Translations under genes and position numbers: made by a program | Notes under the pieces: model-generated | What the model was told of the DNA's origin: nothing | The model's database searches: none | Seen by the model: the letters and a program-made list of their open reading frames with translations, nothing else | Source: an uncultured Clostridia bacterium | GTDB taxonomy: Bacteria > Bacillota > Clostridia > Christensenellales > Borkfalkiaceae | DNA length: 49,021 bases | Reading direction: 5' to 3' | Assembly (NCBI GenBank): GCA_947632505.1 | Contig: CANRPN010000003.1 | Coordinates: 1-49,021, forward strand | Shown: in pieces, positions 1-9,576 of the stretch | How positions within the stretch are numbered: the stretch's first letter is position 1 | Layout of the letters: every line of letters begins with the position of its first letter

Positions 1-55
1 CATCCCAAATCTTGTCGGGATCCCGATCTTTATCTTTGATCGAATAATTTACCAT
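1..55 (-). CDS. Start of a truncated gene, possibly a site-specific recombinase
   Basis: Seen: an ATG at 55 preceded by AGGAGGT (complement of 62-68) at ideal spacing opens a frame that reads MVNYSIKDKDRDPDKIWD and runs off the left edge. Only 18 residues are visible, so no domain can be assigned. Context: the next gene on the same strand encodes a small protein of the kind that precedes serine recombinases in clostridial integrative elements. A recombinase is therefore an inference from position only. The start call is good; the function call is weak. Confidence 0.5.
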   Translation of the reverse strand, partial: MVNYSIKDKDRDPDKIWD

Positions 56-150
56 AACATCCACCTCCGAAAGTCGGCAGATGTCATGAACTTTTAACAA
101 CACGATTATGATAACATACTGCCACAAAAAAATCAAGTGTTTTTCGGATA

Positions 151-396
151 TTATCTGCCCAAATTCGAGCGCATCATTTCTTCGATCTTAGTTTGCAATG
201 ATTCCTCACCGGCAAATTTGATCTTTACTACAATGTCTCCTACGCGAAACAGGTAAGGATCTTTGATCTGATCCAGATAGTCCCGCATCCTTTCGGTGAT
301 CGGCTTATTGTCGTCGATTTTGATATCTTTCAAATCGATCAGATCTTCATATCCGACCGTCGCAAAAAGAGTTTCCAAGATTTTTTCAGAGCGCAT
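151..396 (-). CDS. Small DUF6870-like protein
   Basis: A protein of 81 aa from the preferred start (ATG at 396, with GGGAG seven bases upstream); an upstream ATG at 441 with AAGGG would give 96 aa and cannot be excluded. The core has an acidic 'DLKDIKIDDNKP' stretch, then 'YLDQIKDPYLFRVGDIVVKI'. From memory this resembles the small DUF6870-type proteins found in clostridial integrative elements, often just before a serine recombinase gene. The molecular role is unknown. It lies about 95 bp upstream of the truncated gene at the left edge and probably shares its transcript. Family assignment is recalled, not searched. Confidence 0.6.
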   Translation of the reverse strand: MRSEKILETLFATVGYEDLIDLKDIKIDDNKPITERMRDYLDQIKDPYLFRVGDIVVKIKFAGEESLQTKIEEMMRSNLGR

Positions 397-500
397 TTCT
401 TTTCTCCCATGTGATGGATTCCCCTTTTCCGAAAAATTCATACCTGCAACCCTTCAAAAAGAAATACGCCGAGCGGTCTCAATTCTCATTGCAGTTTTTG

Positions 501-530
501 AATAAAAAAAGCAGCGAGTTTTCTCGCTGC
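501..530 (-). terminator. Rho-independent terminator of the surface lipoprotein locus
   Basis: Perfect 8-bp stem (511-518 with 523-530, GCAGCGAG/CTCGCTGC) and 4-nt loop, followed on the minus strand by seven U residues (504-510). It lies about 120 nt past the stop of the last lipoprotein gene and separates that locus from the small gene at 151-396. Confidence 0.85.
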
Positions 531-648
531 ATGTGAATCATACGGGAAACCGAGAGAGGCAACGGACGTTAGCCAGACGATCTCGGCGCTTATTCCGATA
601 AAAATATCTTTTACCTCCTCAATGTCACGATAGGAACAAATTATTTTT

Positions 649-2682
649 TTAACCGAGCGTAAACGTATAGATCACGCTGTAGTTATACTCGCCATCTTCA
701 TCGGGCTGTGTCGTTGTATCATGAAACGTGATAACCTGCTTTCCATCTTTGTCCTCAAAAATCGTGAAAATCATCGGTTGGTCGCGCTGTACACCGTCCC
801 CATATCCCTTCCAAGTAAATTCATACCCTTCTTGGGTCTTGTGTATATCCGACATTGTCAACGTGACCGACACACCTTTTATGTCATCGACAAGCGTAAG
901 ACTGTCCCTTGTAACGGTCAATCTTGCATCGCTTCCCAACGTATAGACACCAATGGTGAGGTCGAGAAATCCTTTCTCCCCGCGTCCTTCGATCTCCCGC
1001 ATAAATTCGTGGGAAATTCCGGGTGCGGTGAGGTATAGCACGTCGCCTCTCGTTCTGATCTCGTAGTATGCACCTCGCATGATGGCATTTATCAATAAGG
1101 AATTTGCACTTTTCTCGATCCGAAGGATCACCGCGCGGCTGTTTCCCCAGGTAACGCCATTCTCGCTGATGACGAGATCATCCTGCCCCGCCGAAGTCCA
1201 TGTGCCGCAATTTTCCGCGTCCAACTTAACTTCGGGAAGTATCACCCCCTCTCTCAAAAAATAAATATTTGTTGTCGAAAGAATGAGTCCGTTTTCATCG
1301 TAATGCACGTCGCTCAAAAACAGGAGATCTTCGTTCCCGATGTCAAGTCTGAACTCATAGAGCGTTTCCTTCCATGTAACGTCATAAGCACCGTACTGTC
1401 CGCTGATTTTTAGTGCTTCGCCGTCGATCGTGATTTTGTTTTCGGTGACGGTCATGACGGATTTCCCGCCGATCTCGTTCCAAGTCCCTTGGTAAATATC
1501 ATTGAGATAGATCACGTTTCTGTTGCGTGCCAAACGCTCTCCGTCGAGTACGGGATAATATCCGCCGTCCTCCGGCATCCACTTGAACGTGTGCGTCTCC
1601 CCGTCGATCGAAAACAGATAATTATAGAGTTTCTCGCTGTTGTTCCCGACATACCCAATATAAATCACGACATCAGAAGTCTTTTCATTCATGAAAACCT
1701 GCGTAGAATTGATTTTCAGGTCGAGCTTTGATTCGGGATCGACCTCTTCGTCGCCGTCCGCATCGTAACCCCATATTCCTTGAACGTTGATGTCGATTGC
1801 GTTTTGCGCTCCAAGCAGGTTCTCTGTGCCTTTGATATAGAGTTCTTCTTTGTTGCTCTCCGCTTCCCATACGTTGAGTACACTACCCGTCTGTTCTTCG
1901 AGCCAATTCAAAACATATTGTCCTTCTGCCGTTTTGACGCTATAATATACCCCGCCCGCGTCGGATCCTCTTTGGATCTCAACCGCTTGCGCCCCGTCCA
2001 ATTCAAAGGAGTTTTCGGCGATATTCAGTGTACGCTTCCCGTCTGCGGATCTCCACGTCCCGAGAAATGCTTCGTCGAACTTCGCGTTTTCGGGCAGGGA
2101 AGATACTGCCTCAAAGACCGCCGTGATCTCCGTGTCCTGCGTGACCGTGAAGGTGAAAATCCCGTTTTCGTCGGGAGAAACTTCCCCGCCGTTCACGGTG
2201 ACTGACTTTCGCGTAAATCCATTTCCTGCCTTGACCGTCACAGTGACTTCGGTATCTTTTTCGTACTTTCCGTCTTGCGCATCGGGAGAAAGTGTTATGT
2301 TCCCCTCAGAAGAGTCGTATTTGAGCGAAACAGAAAACTTCTCTGTCACAGACGGAGCTGTCTCTTTGAAAGTAACCTTTATCATCGTATCCGAAGTGAT
2401 ATGGAAAGAAAACGTTCCGAGATCGAGCGTCTTTTCCTCGTCGTTGACGGAGAAAACATCAACTTCATATCCTGCATTCGGCGTAACCGTCACCGTGACA
2501 TTCTCGTCCTTTGCATATCCGTTCGCATTTTCGGGCTGTGAGAGCAAGACGCTCCCCATTGCGCTTTCATAGCTTAAACTTACCTTGAAAAACGCTTTCT
2601 CCTCAGCGGGAGCGCACGCGACCGCGCAAACAAAGAACAATGCTATCAACAGGCTGCCGAATATCTTCTTGCTTATTTTCAT
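649..2682 (-). CDS. Surface lipoprotein with InlB-like repeats and repeated 'GTW' beta modules
   Basis: 677 aa. The N-terminus is a lipoprotein signal peptide with Cys23 as the lipidation site (AVAC). Residues about 30-190 hold two divergent InlB B-repeat-like units, each with 'VTVTVTPNAGY' type strands and a GTFSF/GIFTF end. The rest has at least four modules starting G-T/V-W/Y (FLGTWRSADG, YQGTWNEIGG, NCGTWTSAG, IGVYTLGS), each a short beta-rich unit ending in a variable tail. No catalytic motif is visible, so an adhesin or structural surface role is inference. It follows the TlpA-like gene by 2 bp and is the last gene of the locus, ending at the terminator at 501-530. Confidence 0.85.
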   Translation of the reverse strand: MKISKKIFGSLLIALFFVCAVACAPAEEKAFFKVSLSYESAMGSVLLSQPENANGYAKDENVTVTVTPNAGYEVDVFSVNDEEKTLDLGTFSFHITSDTMIKVTFKETAPSVTEKFSVSLKYDSSEGNITLSPDAQDGKYEKDTEVTVTVKAGNGFTRKSVTVNGGEVSPDENGIFTFTVTQDTEITAVFEAVSSLPENAKFDEAFLGTWRSADGKRTLNIAENSFELDGAQAVEIQRGSDAGGVYYSVKTAEGQYVLNWLEEQTGSVLNVWEAESNKEELYIKGTENLLGAQNAIDINVQGIWGYDADGDEEVDPESKLDLKINSTQVFMNEKTSDVVIYIGYVGNNSEKLYNYLFSIDGETHTFKWMPEDGGYYPVLDGERLARNRNVIYLNDIYQGTWNEIGGKSVMTVTENKITIDGEALKISGQYGAYDVTWKETLYEFRLDIGNEDLLFLSDVHYDENGLILSTTNIYFLREGVILPEVKLDAENCGTWTSAGQDDLVISENGVTWGNSRAVILRIEKSANSLLINAIMRGAYYEIRTRGDVLYLTAPGISHEFMREIEGRGEKGFLDLTIGVYTLGSDARLTVTRDSLTLVDDIKGVSVTLTMSDIHKTQEGYEFTWKGYGDGVQRDQPMIFTIFEDKDGKQVITFHDTTTQPDEDGEYNYSVIYTFTLG

Positions 2683-2684
2683 TG

Positions 2685-4370
2685 TTATTTCTCCTGAAAG
2701 CTCTTTTTCGGTTGAAGAGCCACCGTCTTTTTCGTATCAAACCAATCGGGAGCGGAGGTGAAGCGTTTGAAAACCTGGCGGAATCCTATTTCGCTGTCCG
2801 CTCCGTCATGCCTGTACGCTACAACTCCGTCGCAGTCGATGACAACGCTCTGCGGGGCACTGACAAACCCGAATTTGAGACAGAGATTGTTATATTTTTG
2901 AGAGTCCTCTCCCGTAGGTGTCCTGTCCTGAACGACATAGATCGAAGAAGGTACATTGTAAGGGTCAAGGAGTTCGCTTCTTATATACTGCGGCGTGTCA
3001 TAGGCCATGATGTCGAGCATGATGATCGCGATGTCCTCCTTGTAAGCCTCGTATGCGGCAAGAAGTCCCGGCATCTCCTGCTTACAGAAGGTACAATCGG
3101 CATAGAAGAAATTAAGAAGGACCATCTTCTTCGTCGCAAGAAGTTCGCTCAGTTTCACCTTCACCCCGAAGATCGTTTGAAATGTATAGTCGTGCATGAC
3201 GGAGCCAAGAGCGTAGCGGGTATCATTTGCCGCGGGCTCGGAGAGCAGAGATGCGTGTACGACAAGTTCCGTCACAAGACTGCCGGGGCGGATCGGGTAA
3301 CTCTCCTCTGCCGCATAGCCCGCGGGAAGTCCTGTTACCGTCGCGGTATAGTCGTCGGGGAAAAGTTCAGCTTTCATTACGCCGTCTTTGAAATTACTTG
3401 CGTCCGAGACGGCAACACTCTCTTTTTTCGCATTCCAAATTGTGACCTTGACTCCCGAAAGCCCGACTTTCAGTACATCTCCGCTTTGGCGGATGACGCG
3501 GAACTCATACATGACCTTTTTCTCCCGCTCGAGCTTGGGGACGGATTCGATGTCCTTGGTCTTTTCACACCGCTTGCAGTGAATGGAACGGCTTCCTTCT
3601 TGTTCGAAGGTAGGTTCCTTGTCATAGGTATATTCCGTCTGCCAATCGTGATCGAGTGCGGGGATCTCCCGTTCTTCTACTGCGGGGGATGTTCCCGTCT
3701 TTTCATTGATCCCGTCGCAATCCTTTCGGCCGCATGAAACTTCGAGGATCCCACTCTCCTCGCAGGTCGCTTCTTTTATAACTTTCCCGCTGCCCGAAAA
3801 GTCGTGCTCCAAAGCGGGCGTTATATTCTCTACTACCGTGCCGCAGACCTTGCAGATCTTGACTTCCATGCCCGCCTTTTCACAGGTGGCATTCCTGTTT
3901 TTTGGATTGTCGAGATCAAGCCTCAGATCATGCTCTTTCTTCTCCATGATGCTGTCCCGCTCTGTGCCGCATCGGGTGCAGATCTCGATCTTCTTCCCTT
4001 CTTTCGTACAGGTGGACTCCTCAACGATCTCTTTATCGATCCAATCATGCCCAAGCGCACTAATAAGCTCTGTTTCCGTCTTTCCGCAACGGGAACATCT
4101 CATGCTCTTTTCGCCCGCTTCCGTGCAGGTCGCACTCACCGAGTATGCTTGCATATCATGACCGAGCTTTGGCTCGTCAACACTTTCTTCCTTTCCGCAA
4201 AGCGTACATTTCCTTGTAAGCGTTCCCGCTTCTTCGCATGTCGACGTCGAGGAGACTTGCTCCCATTGATGCTTGCATTCGCTCTCCTCCTCGCAACCCG
4301 TCAGCGCAATCGTAGCAAGCGACGCACAGAGCACCATACCTAAAATGATCGCCTTTCTCAAAATCTTCAT
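2685..4370 (-). CDS. TlpA-type thioredoxin lipoprotein with six Cys-x2-Cys repeats
   Basis: 561 aa from ATG 4370, which has AAGGAGG seven bases upstream; an ATG at 4391 overlaps the preceding stop (ATGA) but lies upstream of that site. Signal peptide with lipobox LTGC (Cys26). Residues 31-280 are about six units of 40-45 aa with the pattern HDW...TC-x-E-x-G...C-x2-CG, likely small metal-binding or disulfide beads. A short beta-sandwich linker (about 285-370) follows. Residues 390-560 form a redoxin/TlpA domain with the CTFC active site (426-429) and a SAPQ cis-Pro region. It probably acts as an extracytoplasmic thiol-disulfide oxidoreductase anchored in the membrane. The combination with Cys-rich beads is unusual. 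Translationally coupled to the giant lipoprotein upstream. Confidence 0.85.
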   Translation of the reverse strand: MKILRKAIILGMVLCASLATIALTGCEEESECKHQWEQVSSTSTCEEAGTLTRKCTLCGKEESVDEPKLGHDMQAYSVSATCTEAGEKSMRCSRCGKTETELISALGHDWIDKEIVEESTCTKEGKKIEICTRCGTERDSIMEKKEHDLRLDLDNPKNRNATCEKAGMEVKICKVCGTVVENITPALEHDFSGSGKVIKEATCEESGILEVSCGRKDCDGINEKTGTSPAVEEREIPALDHDWQTEYTYDKEPTFEQEGSRSIHCKRCEKTKDIESVPKLEREKKVMYEFRVIRQSGDVLKVGLSGVKVTIWNAKKESVAVSDASNFKDGVMKAELFPDDYTATVTGLPAGYAAEESYPIRPGSLVTELVVHASLLSEPAANDTRYALGSVMHDYTFQTIFGVKVKLSELLATKKMVLLNFFYADCTFCKQEMPGLLAAYEAYKEDIAIIMLDIMAYDTPQYIRSELLDPYNVPSSIYVVQDRTPTGEDSQKYNNLCLKFGFVSAPQSVVIDCDGVVAYRHDGADSEIGFRQVFKRFTSAPDWFDTKKTVALQPKKSFQEK

Positions 4371-4387
4371 CTTGAAGCCTCCTTGTT

Positions 4388-7300
4388 TCAAGCACTTTCC
4401 ACGGTGATAAACCAGAACTCTCCGTTCTCCGCGGGAACGAGCATTCCCTGTGCATCCAAATTCCCGCTCTGCCGTTCTCCGCTTTCGTCAAGCACAATCT
4501 TCACCGTATAGACGTTATTCCCGTCCTTCACAACATAGCTATTCCCGTCTCCCTCTGCGGAATCAAACCGCACGTACACAAACCCGCCTTCGGATACAGC
4601 GAGTGCCGCAAGTTTTTCGATCTCACCGTTCTCATTTAAGAAGAAGTTCACGAGATACATGCCGTCAGCCGAAAGCGCCTGCTTCAAGGTGTATTCCGTT
4701 ACCTTCGCCGAGGTCGCTTTCCTGTCCTCAAAGGTAACATCTATCCAATACGCTTTGCCGAGTGTTCCCGTGCCTTCGAACTGATTATATGTTCCGAGGT
4801 CTATGACCCATGCGGCGTTTTGCTCGGGATAGCAGAACTGATTATACGCTACGATTGTTCCTCCTTCCGCTTTGTACACGACTGCGGCGCAGAAATCTCC
4901 TTCCCCGATCCCGGGGAAACTGAATCTGTTGGAATACAGGAAACTTCCGACACCCACTTCGTAAGGATCCGCCTCCACTTTCGTGTACTTCATCATCATA
5001 TAGAGCTCGAATCTTCCCGAGTTGGAATAGTAGCTCATTGCATAGAGTACGTTGTCCTTTTCAAAGGGTAAAAGATAAAGTTTTCCTTCCGAATAGTCCT
5101 CGCCGATAAGGGTCACGTCATTCGCTTTTGCCGTAAACGTAAAGGGCCTGTTGTTTGTCATAAGCGGCTGATAATAGAGTATTCCTTCGATCATCGGTTC
5201 GTCTAAGACGATCGGCCCGAATCCTTTGTATGTCGTCGTGAGGGTACTGATCGGATGATCGAGTTCCCCGTTGATCTGCGCCTCCGCTTCGTATCCGTCT
5301 TGCAAAACGGTCTTTTGGAAACCGCCTTCCGCTTCGAACGTGCTGTCTCCATCCGGAATATAGTGTACTTTTAAGGGGAAATAGTTCATGTTTGAATCGC
5401 GAAGATATGCTCCGCTCACCAAATCCTGTGCTCCAATATTCAGATACACAAAACTCAAACCGCTGTATTCCTGCTTTGTAGCACTCAAAATAGCCGAGGT
5501 GTCCAACCAAGGATTTCCGTCGAGCGTAACTGTGAGCGTCGCTTCGATCGGCTCCTCATTTCCGAAAGTGATCTTCCCCTTGAAGGTGACGACTTCGGTT
5601 CCCTTGTCCCAACGGAAATAAGTCTTTCCTATGTACTTATAATCCCCGTCCGTAGGCGCGGGGACCTCATGTCCTACATAATTGCCGGACATGTTGTCTC
5701 TTACAAAGACATGCGCACCTGCTTCATCTACGAAATACGGTCCGAACCCGAACGGGAAAGACGCGTTTCCGTCTACGCCGAACTCCACGCCTTGCAGATC
5801 TTCCGCATAGTACACCTGTCCGTATTTCGAATAGTCCAGCATCGAATAAGTCTTGTTCTCAGGATCAAGAAGCAGGAAATAGGTCACGTCGTAGTTGTTG
5901 TAGCTCGAAAAACATGCGAAGTCGTCTTCTTCGCTCAGCATTTCGAGATAGCCATAGTCTCCTGCATTTCCGTTCGCGTCATAGAACGTGCCGTAGCCGA
6001 GTCCGTCCAGTGCAAGTACGCTCATGTCATCCCCGCGGAAAATCCCATAGGTGTCGTCATCCCGTACCGTCACTTCCCGCAGTTCGATCTCCATCAGCGT
6101 GATGATGCGGAACTGCGCATAATAGTCCTTCGTCCCGTCCCCAATGTCGATCGTCAGAATACAGGTCATTTCTTCATTGCTTTCGATCGGCCGGTATGTC
6201 CCTTGGATCAAACGGACATCGTTCGCAAGCTCATAATAGAGCCTACATCCGCCCCGTCCGTCGAAAATGATCTCACCGTAGAAATGCCGAATCCCGTCAT
6301 AGAGATTCCACGTCCCGTATGCGCCGTCCAACGGCGTAAGTACACCCGCTTCGATCGAATAGGTCTTGCTCGTCCCGTTATCGGAGATGAAACCGAGCGA
6401 ACTTTCGTATTGGTCTACATAGTATTCCCCGTAAGCGTCACCGTCCGGTGCTTCAAGTCTTGCACGGTGGAATCCGTCTACTATGAGCGTGCCGCCTCCC
6501 TCTACCGAATAGGTTTTCGAAACGTCGAGACTGCTTGCCTTATAGTAAACCTTGATCCACATATCCTGCGGCGCATAATAGTAATTCTCCATCACAAAAT
6601 ACCACCGCAGACGTCCCGCTACCGTGAACTGATAGATCGTGCTGCCGAGAACCGTCTGTTCTTTTATCGGGGAAAATGCGCCCTTTTCAGGGGAACCCGC
6701 GTCAAGCCCGTTGCTGTTATAGATTGCCTCGCCGCCAAGATCTTCCGAACCCCGTACCGTAAAATATACCATCGGATCGAGTACGCCGTTTACCATCTGA
6801 TACACAGGACGCTCCCGTTCGTCTTCTTCGATGTGCCTGATTGTATATCCCGAGGTGTCATCCTCCATCATGAAATAGATCGCTCTGTATTCGCTATTCG
6901 CATAGTCTATCCATACGAACATTCCTTCAAAGCCACCAAAATAATCGCTCGCAGTATATGAGAAACTTCCTTCATACACAAGTCCGTTGCTATCAAAGTA
7001 CAAGGAACCCATGCCCTCGTTAAGCATCATGTGCCACAGCTTGCCGCCCGTAAGATTTCCCTTTGCGTCTACTTCCTTGTGTTCGGCATATCTCGCTTTT
7101 CCGTTGTATTCTAAAATATAAAATACATCGTAGTAGTTCACCCCGTCGGGTGTTGTGAGATTCGTCAGGAACTTGAACGTTAGATCCCTATACTCCCCTT
7201 TCCCTTCCGTTGCCGTAAACGCACTGCAAGCAAATGGCATGAAGTCCGCGCCTGTACCGAGACTTTCAACCGTGATATACCCGCGGGCCACTCTCTCGGC

Positions 7301-9496
7301 ACTCTCTCCGTTTCTTATCCAAAGCTCCGCGCTCTTTCCCGTTACTCCACCTTCCGTGAAGTCTGTATCATAGATCACAAGAGAGGTGAAGGGAGTCGCA
7401 AATGCAGGGGAGCCTCTCCCGTCGTCTGCTTCTTCATCATAGGTGAAAAGTAAATACTCGCCGAGTTTTTCCTCGCTCTGCAAAGCATCCTCTGCCGTAA
7501 AGCTCTCCCCATTCAGCGTGAATACATATCCGCGGCCTTCCGACGTCCCGCCTTCGGCAGGATAAAGCGTTGCCTCAATTTTGCTCCCGAATACTTCCGA
7601 ATAGGTGTACCTGTATGAACCTGTATATTTCTCGCCATCCTTCTCATAAACCGCGCTTTCCGAAAGCCGCCCGTAGCCGTCCAAGGTCAGTACCGAGCCG
7701 TCTGCTGCTATGTATCTTCCTTCTGTGTTGTCTCTTTGGATGAAATAGTACGCCGCGTCTAAGCCGTCTCCGTACTGCATCGTGATGAAGTCAAGTTTGA
7801 CGATATTCCCGGGTATGCCTGTCATGTTCCCCCAGTCGTCCGACACCAGCCCAACCATTTCATAGTAGATCACGCCTTCGCTGTCTACCTGTCTGCCTAA
7901 TACATAGTATATTCCCATGTAGGTATCCATGTAGTTGGTGTCTACGAGTATGAACGTGCCATAGCCGTCAAAGGTCACTGCATAGCTTCCGATCACCGCG
8001 CCTTCCCCGTGCGGAATCGCCTGATAGTAATAATCCGCCGCGTTTCCCTCTTCACCGCGCACAGAGAATGCCTCGACTTCTCCCTCACTGCTTGTGAAGG
8101 TCCCGAGCGTCAAATTCATACTCTCAGACCCTGCATCAAGAAAATAATCCCCGTATAAGGCGTCGAACGTCAGAGCGCCTTTGACCTCTCTTACGACCTT
8201 TCCGTCCGATCTTTCCGTATAAGTCGCCATGAGATATTCGTCTATATCAAGCGTAATATTTTCATTGAGCTTCTCCTCGTCCGTGCGGTCCGGGTCGTTT
8301 GCGACGTTGAATCCGACGTAGACATACTTTCGCGCAAGGTCAGTGTTGTAGTAGACGAACGTATTCCCACTGACTCTACCCCTGAGACCCGTTTCTTTGA
8401 AAAGAAAGTCGTTTCCGTCCCGCGTACCGTAGAACTCCGCGCCGCCGCGCTCCAAGATCGCAACGTCTTCTTCGCCCTCTGGGAAATAGATATAGTCGTT
8501 TCCGCCAAGACGGTTCGAATACCCTTTCTCCCATACGCCATAGAGGACGAGCGTATCTTCCAATACGATGGACTCTCCGGCATGATACATGACTTCTCCG
8601 TCGCTCGTGTCGCTCCAACCGAGAAATCTGTAACCGTTCGCATGAAAGCCGTTTTCTGAGATCTTTACCGTCGCGCCGAAAACCGATGTCACAGACTCCG
8701 TATTCCCCGTCACGTCCGCGTTCCCCGGCAGACCGTCTATATATGCGATCGTATAATTGACTCTGTCGTAACAGAAACGGAAAACATTCTCGTTTTCGGA
8801 CTCCGAAAGCGTGAGGCTCTTGATATTCTGTTCGCTGTTTGCGTTAAAACTGAATCCATGGATATTCGGAGCTTCGGGACTCGTTTCGATTCCCGCAAAT
8901 CCTTGTCCTGAAACCATTTGTTCGGAGGCTGAGACGTAGCCTGTGCCTGCAAGTGTCATCAGCCGTATGTCGATCGTATATCCGATCGTATAACGCGCAA
9001 TGAGTTTGAGTTCCGACGCGGGCATCTTAAACGTCCCGGATACCTGTACATTGTCCTCTGTAAACCATGCCCCAAATGGCATATACTTTTCGGGCGTGAT
9101 CCCCGAAAGCGCGTCTGATACGTTTGCGCCCTCTTTCAAATAGATCGTCGTCTCGCCCGCATAAGTGCCGCCGTTTAAATCGAGGCTCACGCGGTATCCC
9201 CGCGCCCACTTCGCTTGATAGGTCACGCTTTCGGCAGGAGCCGTGATCTTCCCGCGGTAGTCCTTCCCGTCTGCCGTCCAGCCGTCAAAGACGTACACTT
9301 CGTCCCCGACAACTTTGTTTCCGGACGGTTCGGGAAGTTCCACTTCTTCGCCGCTCGTAACCGTGACGGCTCCCACTGCGGGCCCGCCGTCTGTCTCGAA
9401 GCTCAGCTTTACTTTGCTCCCGCTGCACCCCACAACCATGCAGAGCGCGAACATCAACACACACAGCAATCCTATCTTTCTGCTCAATGCTTTCAT
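4388..9496 (-). CDS. Giant repeat-rich surface lipoprotein (about 1,702 aa)
   Basis: The start is ATG 9496, with AGGAGG close upstream; a longer frame to 9580 would bury the signal peptide. The signal peptide ends in a lipobox VVGC. The N-terminal 330 residues carry Listeria-Bacteroides (Flg_new/InlB-type) repeats of the 'VFDGWTADGKDY...YQAKW' form. The remaining 1,350 residues repeat a loose unit of the type L-x-LDG-x-G-x(n)-Y-x(n)-G-x-Y, for example VLTLDGYGRLSES and VLALDGLGYGTFYD, very rich in Tyr, Asp and Gly. No enzyme motif is visible. It is probably a long cell-surface rod or adhesin (inference). It is intact across 5.1 kb, which argues for good sequence quality here. Confidence 0.85.
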   Translation of the reverse strand: MKALSRKIGLLCVLMFALCMVVGCSGSKVKLSFETDGGPAVGAVTVTSGEEVELPEPSGNKVVGDEVYVFDGWTADGKDYRGKITAPAESVTYQAKWARGYRVSLDLNGGTYAGETTIYLKEGANVSDALSGITPEKYMPFGAWFTEDNVQVSGTFKMPASELKLIARYTIGYTIDIRLMTLAGTGYVSASEQMVSGQGFAGIETSPEAPNIHGFSFNANSEQNIKSLTLSESENENVFRFCYDRVNYTIAYIDGLPGNADVTGNTESVTSVFGATVKISENGFHANGYRFLGWSDTSDGEVMYHAGESIVLEDTLVLYGVWEKGYSNRLGGNDYIYFPEGEEDVAILERGGAEFYGTRDGNDFLFKETGLRGRVSGNTFVYYNTDLARKYVYVGFNVANDPDRTDEEKLNENITLDIDEYLMATYTERSDGKVVREVKGALTFDALYGDYFLDAGSESMNLTLGTFTSSEGEVEAFSVRGEEGNAADYYYQAIPHGEGAVIGSYAVTFDGYGTFILVDTNYMDTYMGIYYVLGRQVDSEGVIYYEMVGLVSDDWGNMTGIPGNIVKLDFITMQYGDGLDAAYYFIQRDNTEGRYIAADGSVLTLDGYGRLSESAVYEKDGEKYTGSYRYTYSEVFGSKIEATLYPAEGGTSEGRGYVFTLNGESFTAEDALQSEEKLGEYLLFTYDEEADDGRGSPAFATPFTSLVIYDTDFTEGGVTGKSAELWIRNGESAERVARGYITVESLGTGADFMPFACSAFTATEGKGEYRDLTFKFLTNLTTPDGVNYYDVFYILEYNGKARYAEHKEVDAKGNLTGGKLWHMMLNEGMGSLYFDSNGLVYEGSFSYTASDYFGGFEGMFVWIDYANSEYRAIYFMMEDDTSGYTIRHIEEDERERPVYQMVNGVLDPMVYFTVRGSEDLGGEAIYNSNGLDAGSPEKGAFSPIKEQTVLGSTIYQFTVAGRLRWYFVMENYYYAPQDMWIKVYYKASSLDVSKTYSVEGGGTLIVDGFHRARLEAPDGDAYGEYYVDQYESSLGFISDNGTSKTYSIEAGVLTPLDGAYGTWNLYDGIRHFYGEIIFDGRGGCRLYYELANDVRLIQGTYRPIESNEEMTCILTIDIGDGTKDYYAQFRIITLMEIELREVTVRDDDTYGIFRGDDMSVLALDGLGYGTFYDANGNAGDYGYLEMLSEEDDFACFSSYNNYDVTYFLLLDPENKTYSMLDYSKYGQVYYAEDLQGVEFGVDGNASFPFGFGPYFVDEAGAHVFVRDNMSGNYVGHEVPAPTDGDYKYIGKTYFRWDKGTEVVTFKGKITFGNEEPIEATLTVTLDGNPWLDTSAILSATKQEYSGLSFVYLNIGAQDLVSGAYLRDSNMNYFPLKVHYIPDGDSTFEAEGGFQKTVLQDGYEAEAQINGELDHPISTLTTTYKGFGPIVLDEPMIEGILYYQPLMTNNRPFTFTAKANDVTLIGEDYSEGKLYLLPFEKDNVLYAMSYYSNSGRFELYMMMKYTKVEADPYEVGVGSFLYSNRFSFPGIGEGDFCAAVVYKAEGGTIVAYNQFCYPEQNAAWVIDLGTYNQFEGTGTLGKAYWIDVTFEDRKATSAKVTEYTLKQALSADGMYLVNFFLNENGEIEKLAALAVSEGGFVYVRFDSAEGDGNSYVVKDGNNVYTVKIVLDESGERQSGNLDAQGMLVPAENGEFWFITVESA

Positions 9497-9576
9497 AAAT
9501 ACCTCCTCGTAGTTCGTTGATGAAAGTCCGCATAGGCTTACTAAAAAGCGGAGATATTTTCTACCCCCGCTTTTCC

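Noticed and set aside
486-615. Minus-strand frame behind GGAGG (about 600-620) reading through the lipoprotein terminator
   Set aside because: It has no ATG, GTG or TTG start and runs straight through the terminator hairpin, so a real peptide is unlikely.
2640-3737. Long plus-strand open frame (365 codons) opposite the TlpA-like gene
   Set aside because: No ribosome-binding site; its codons mirror the repeat-rich gene on the other strand, which has a signal peptide and domains.
5669-6961. 430-codon plus-strand open frame inside the giant lipoprotein
   Set aside because: Antisense shadow of a repetitive, stop-poor sequence; no start signals and a composition unlike a protein.
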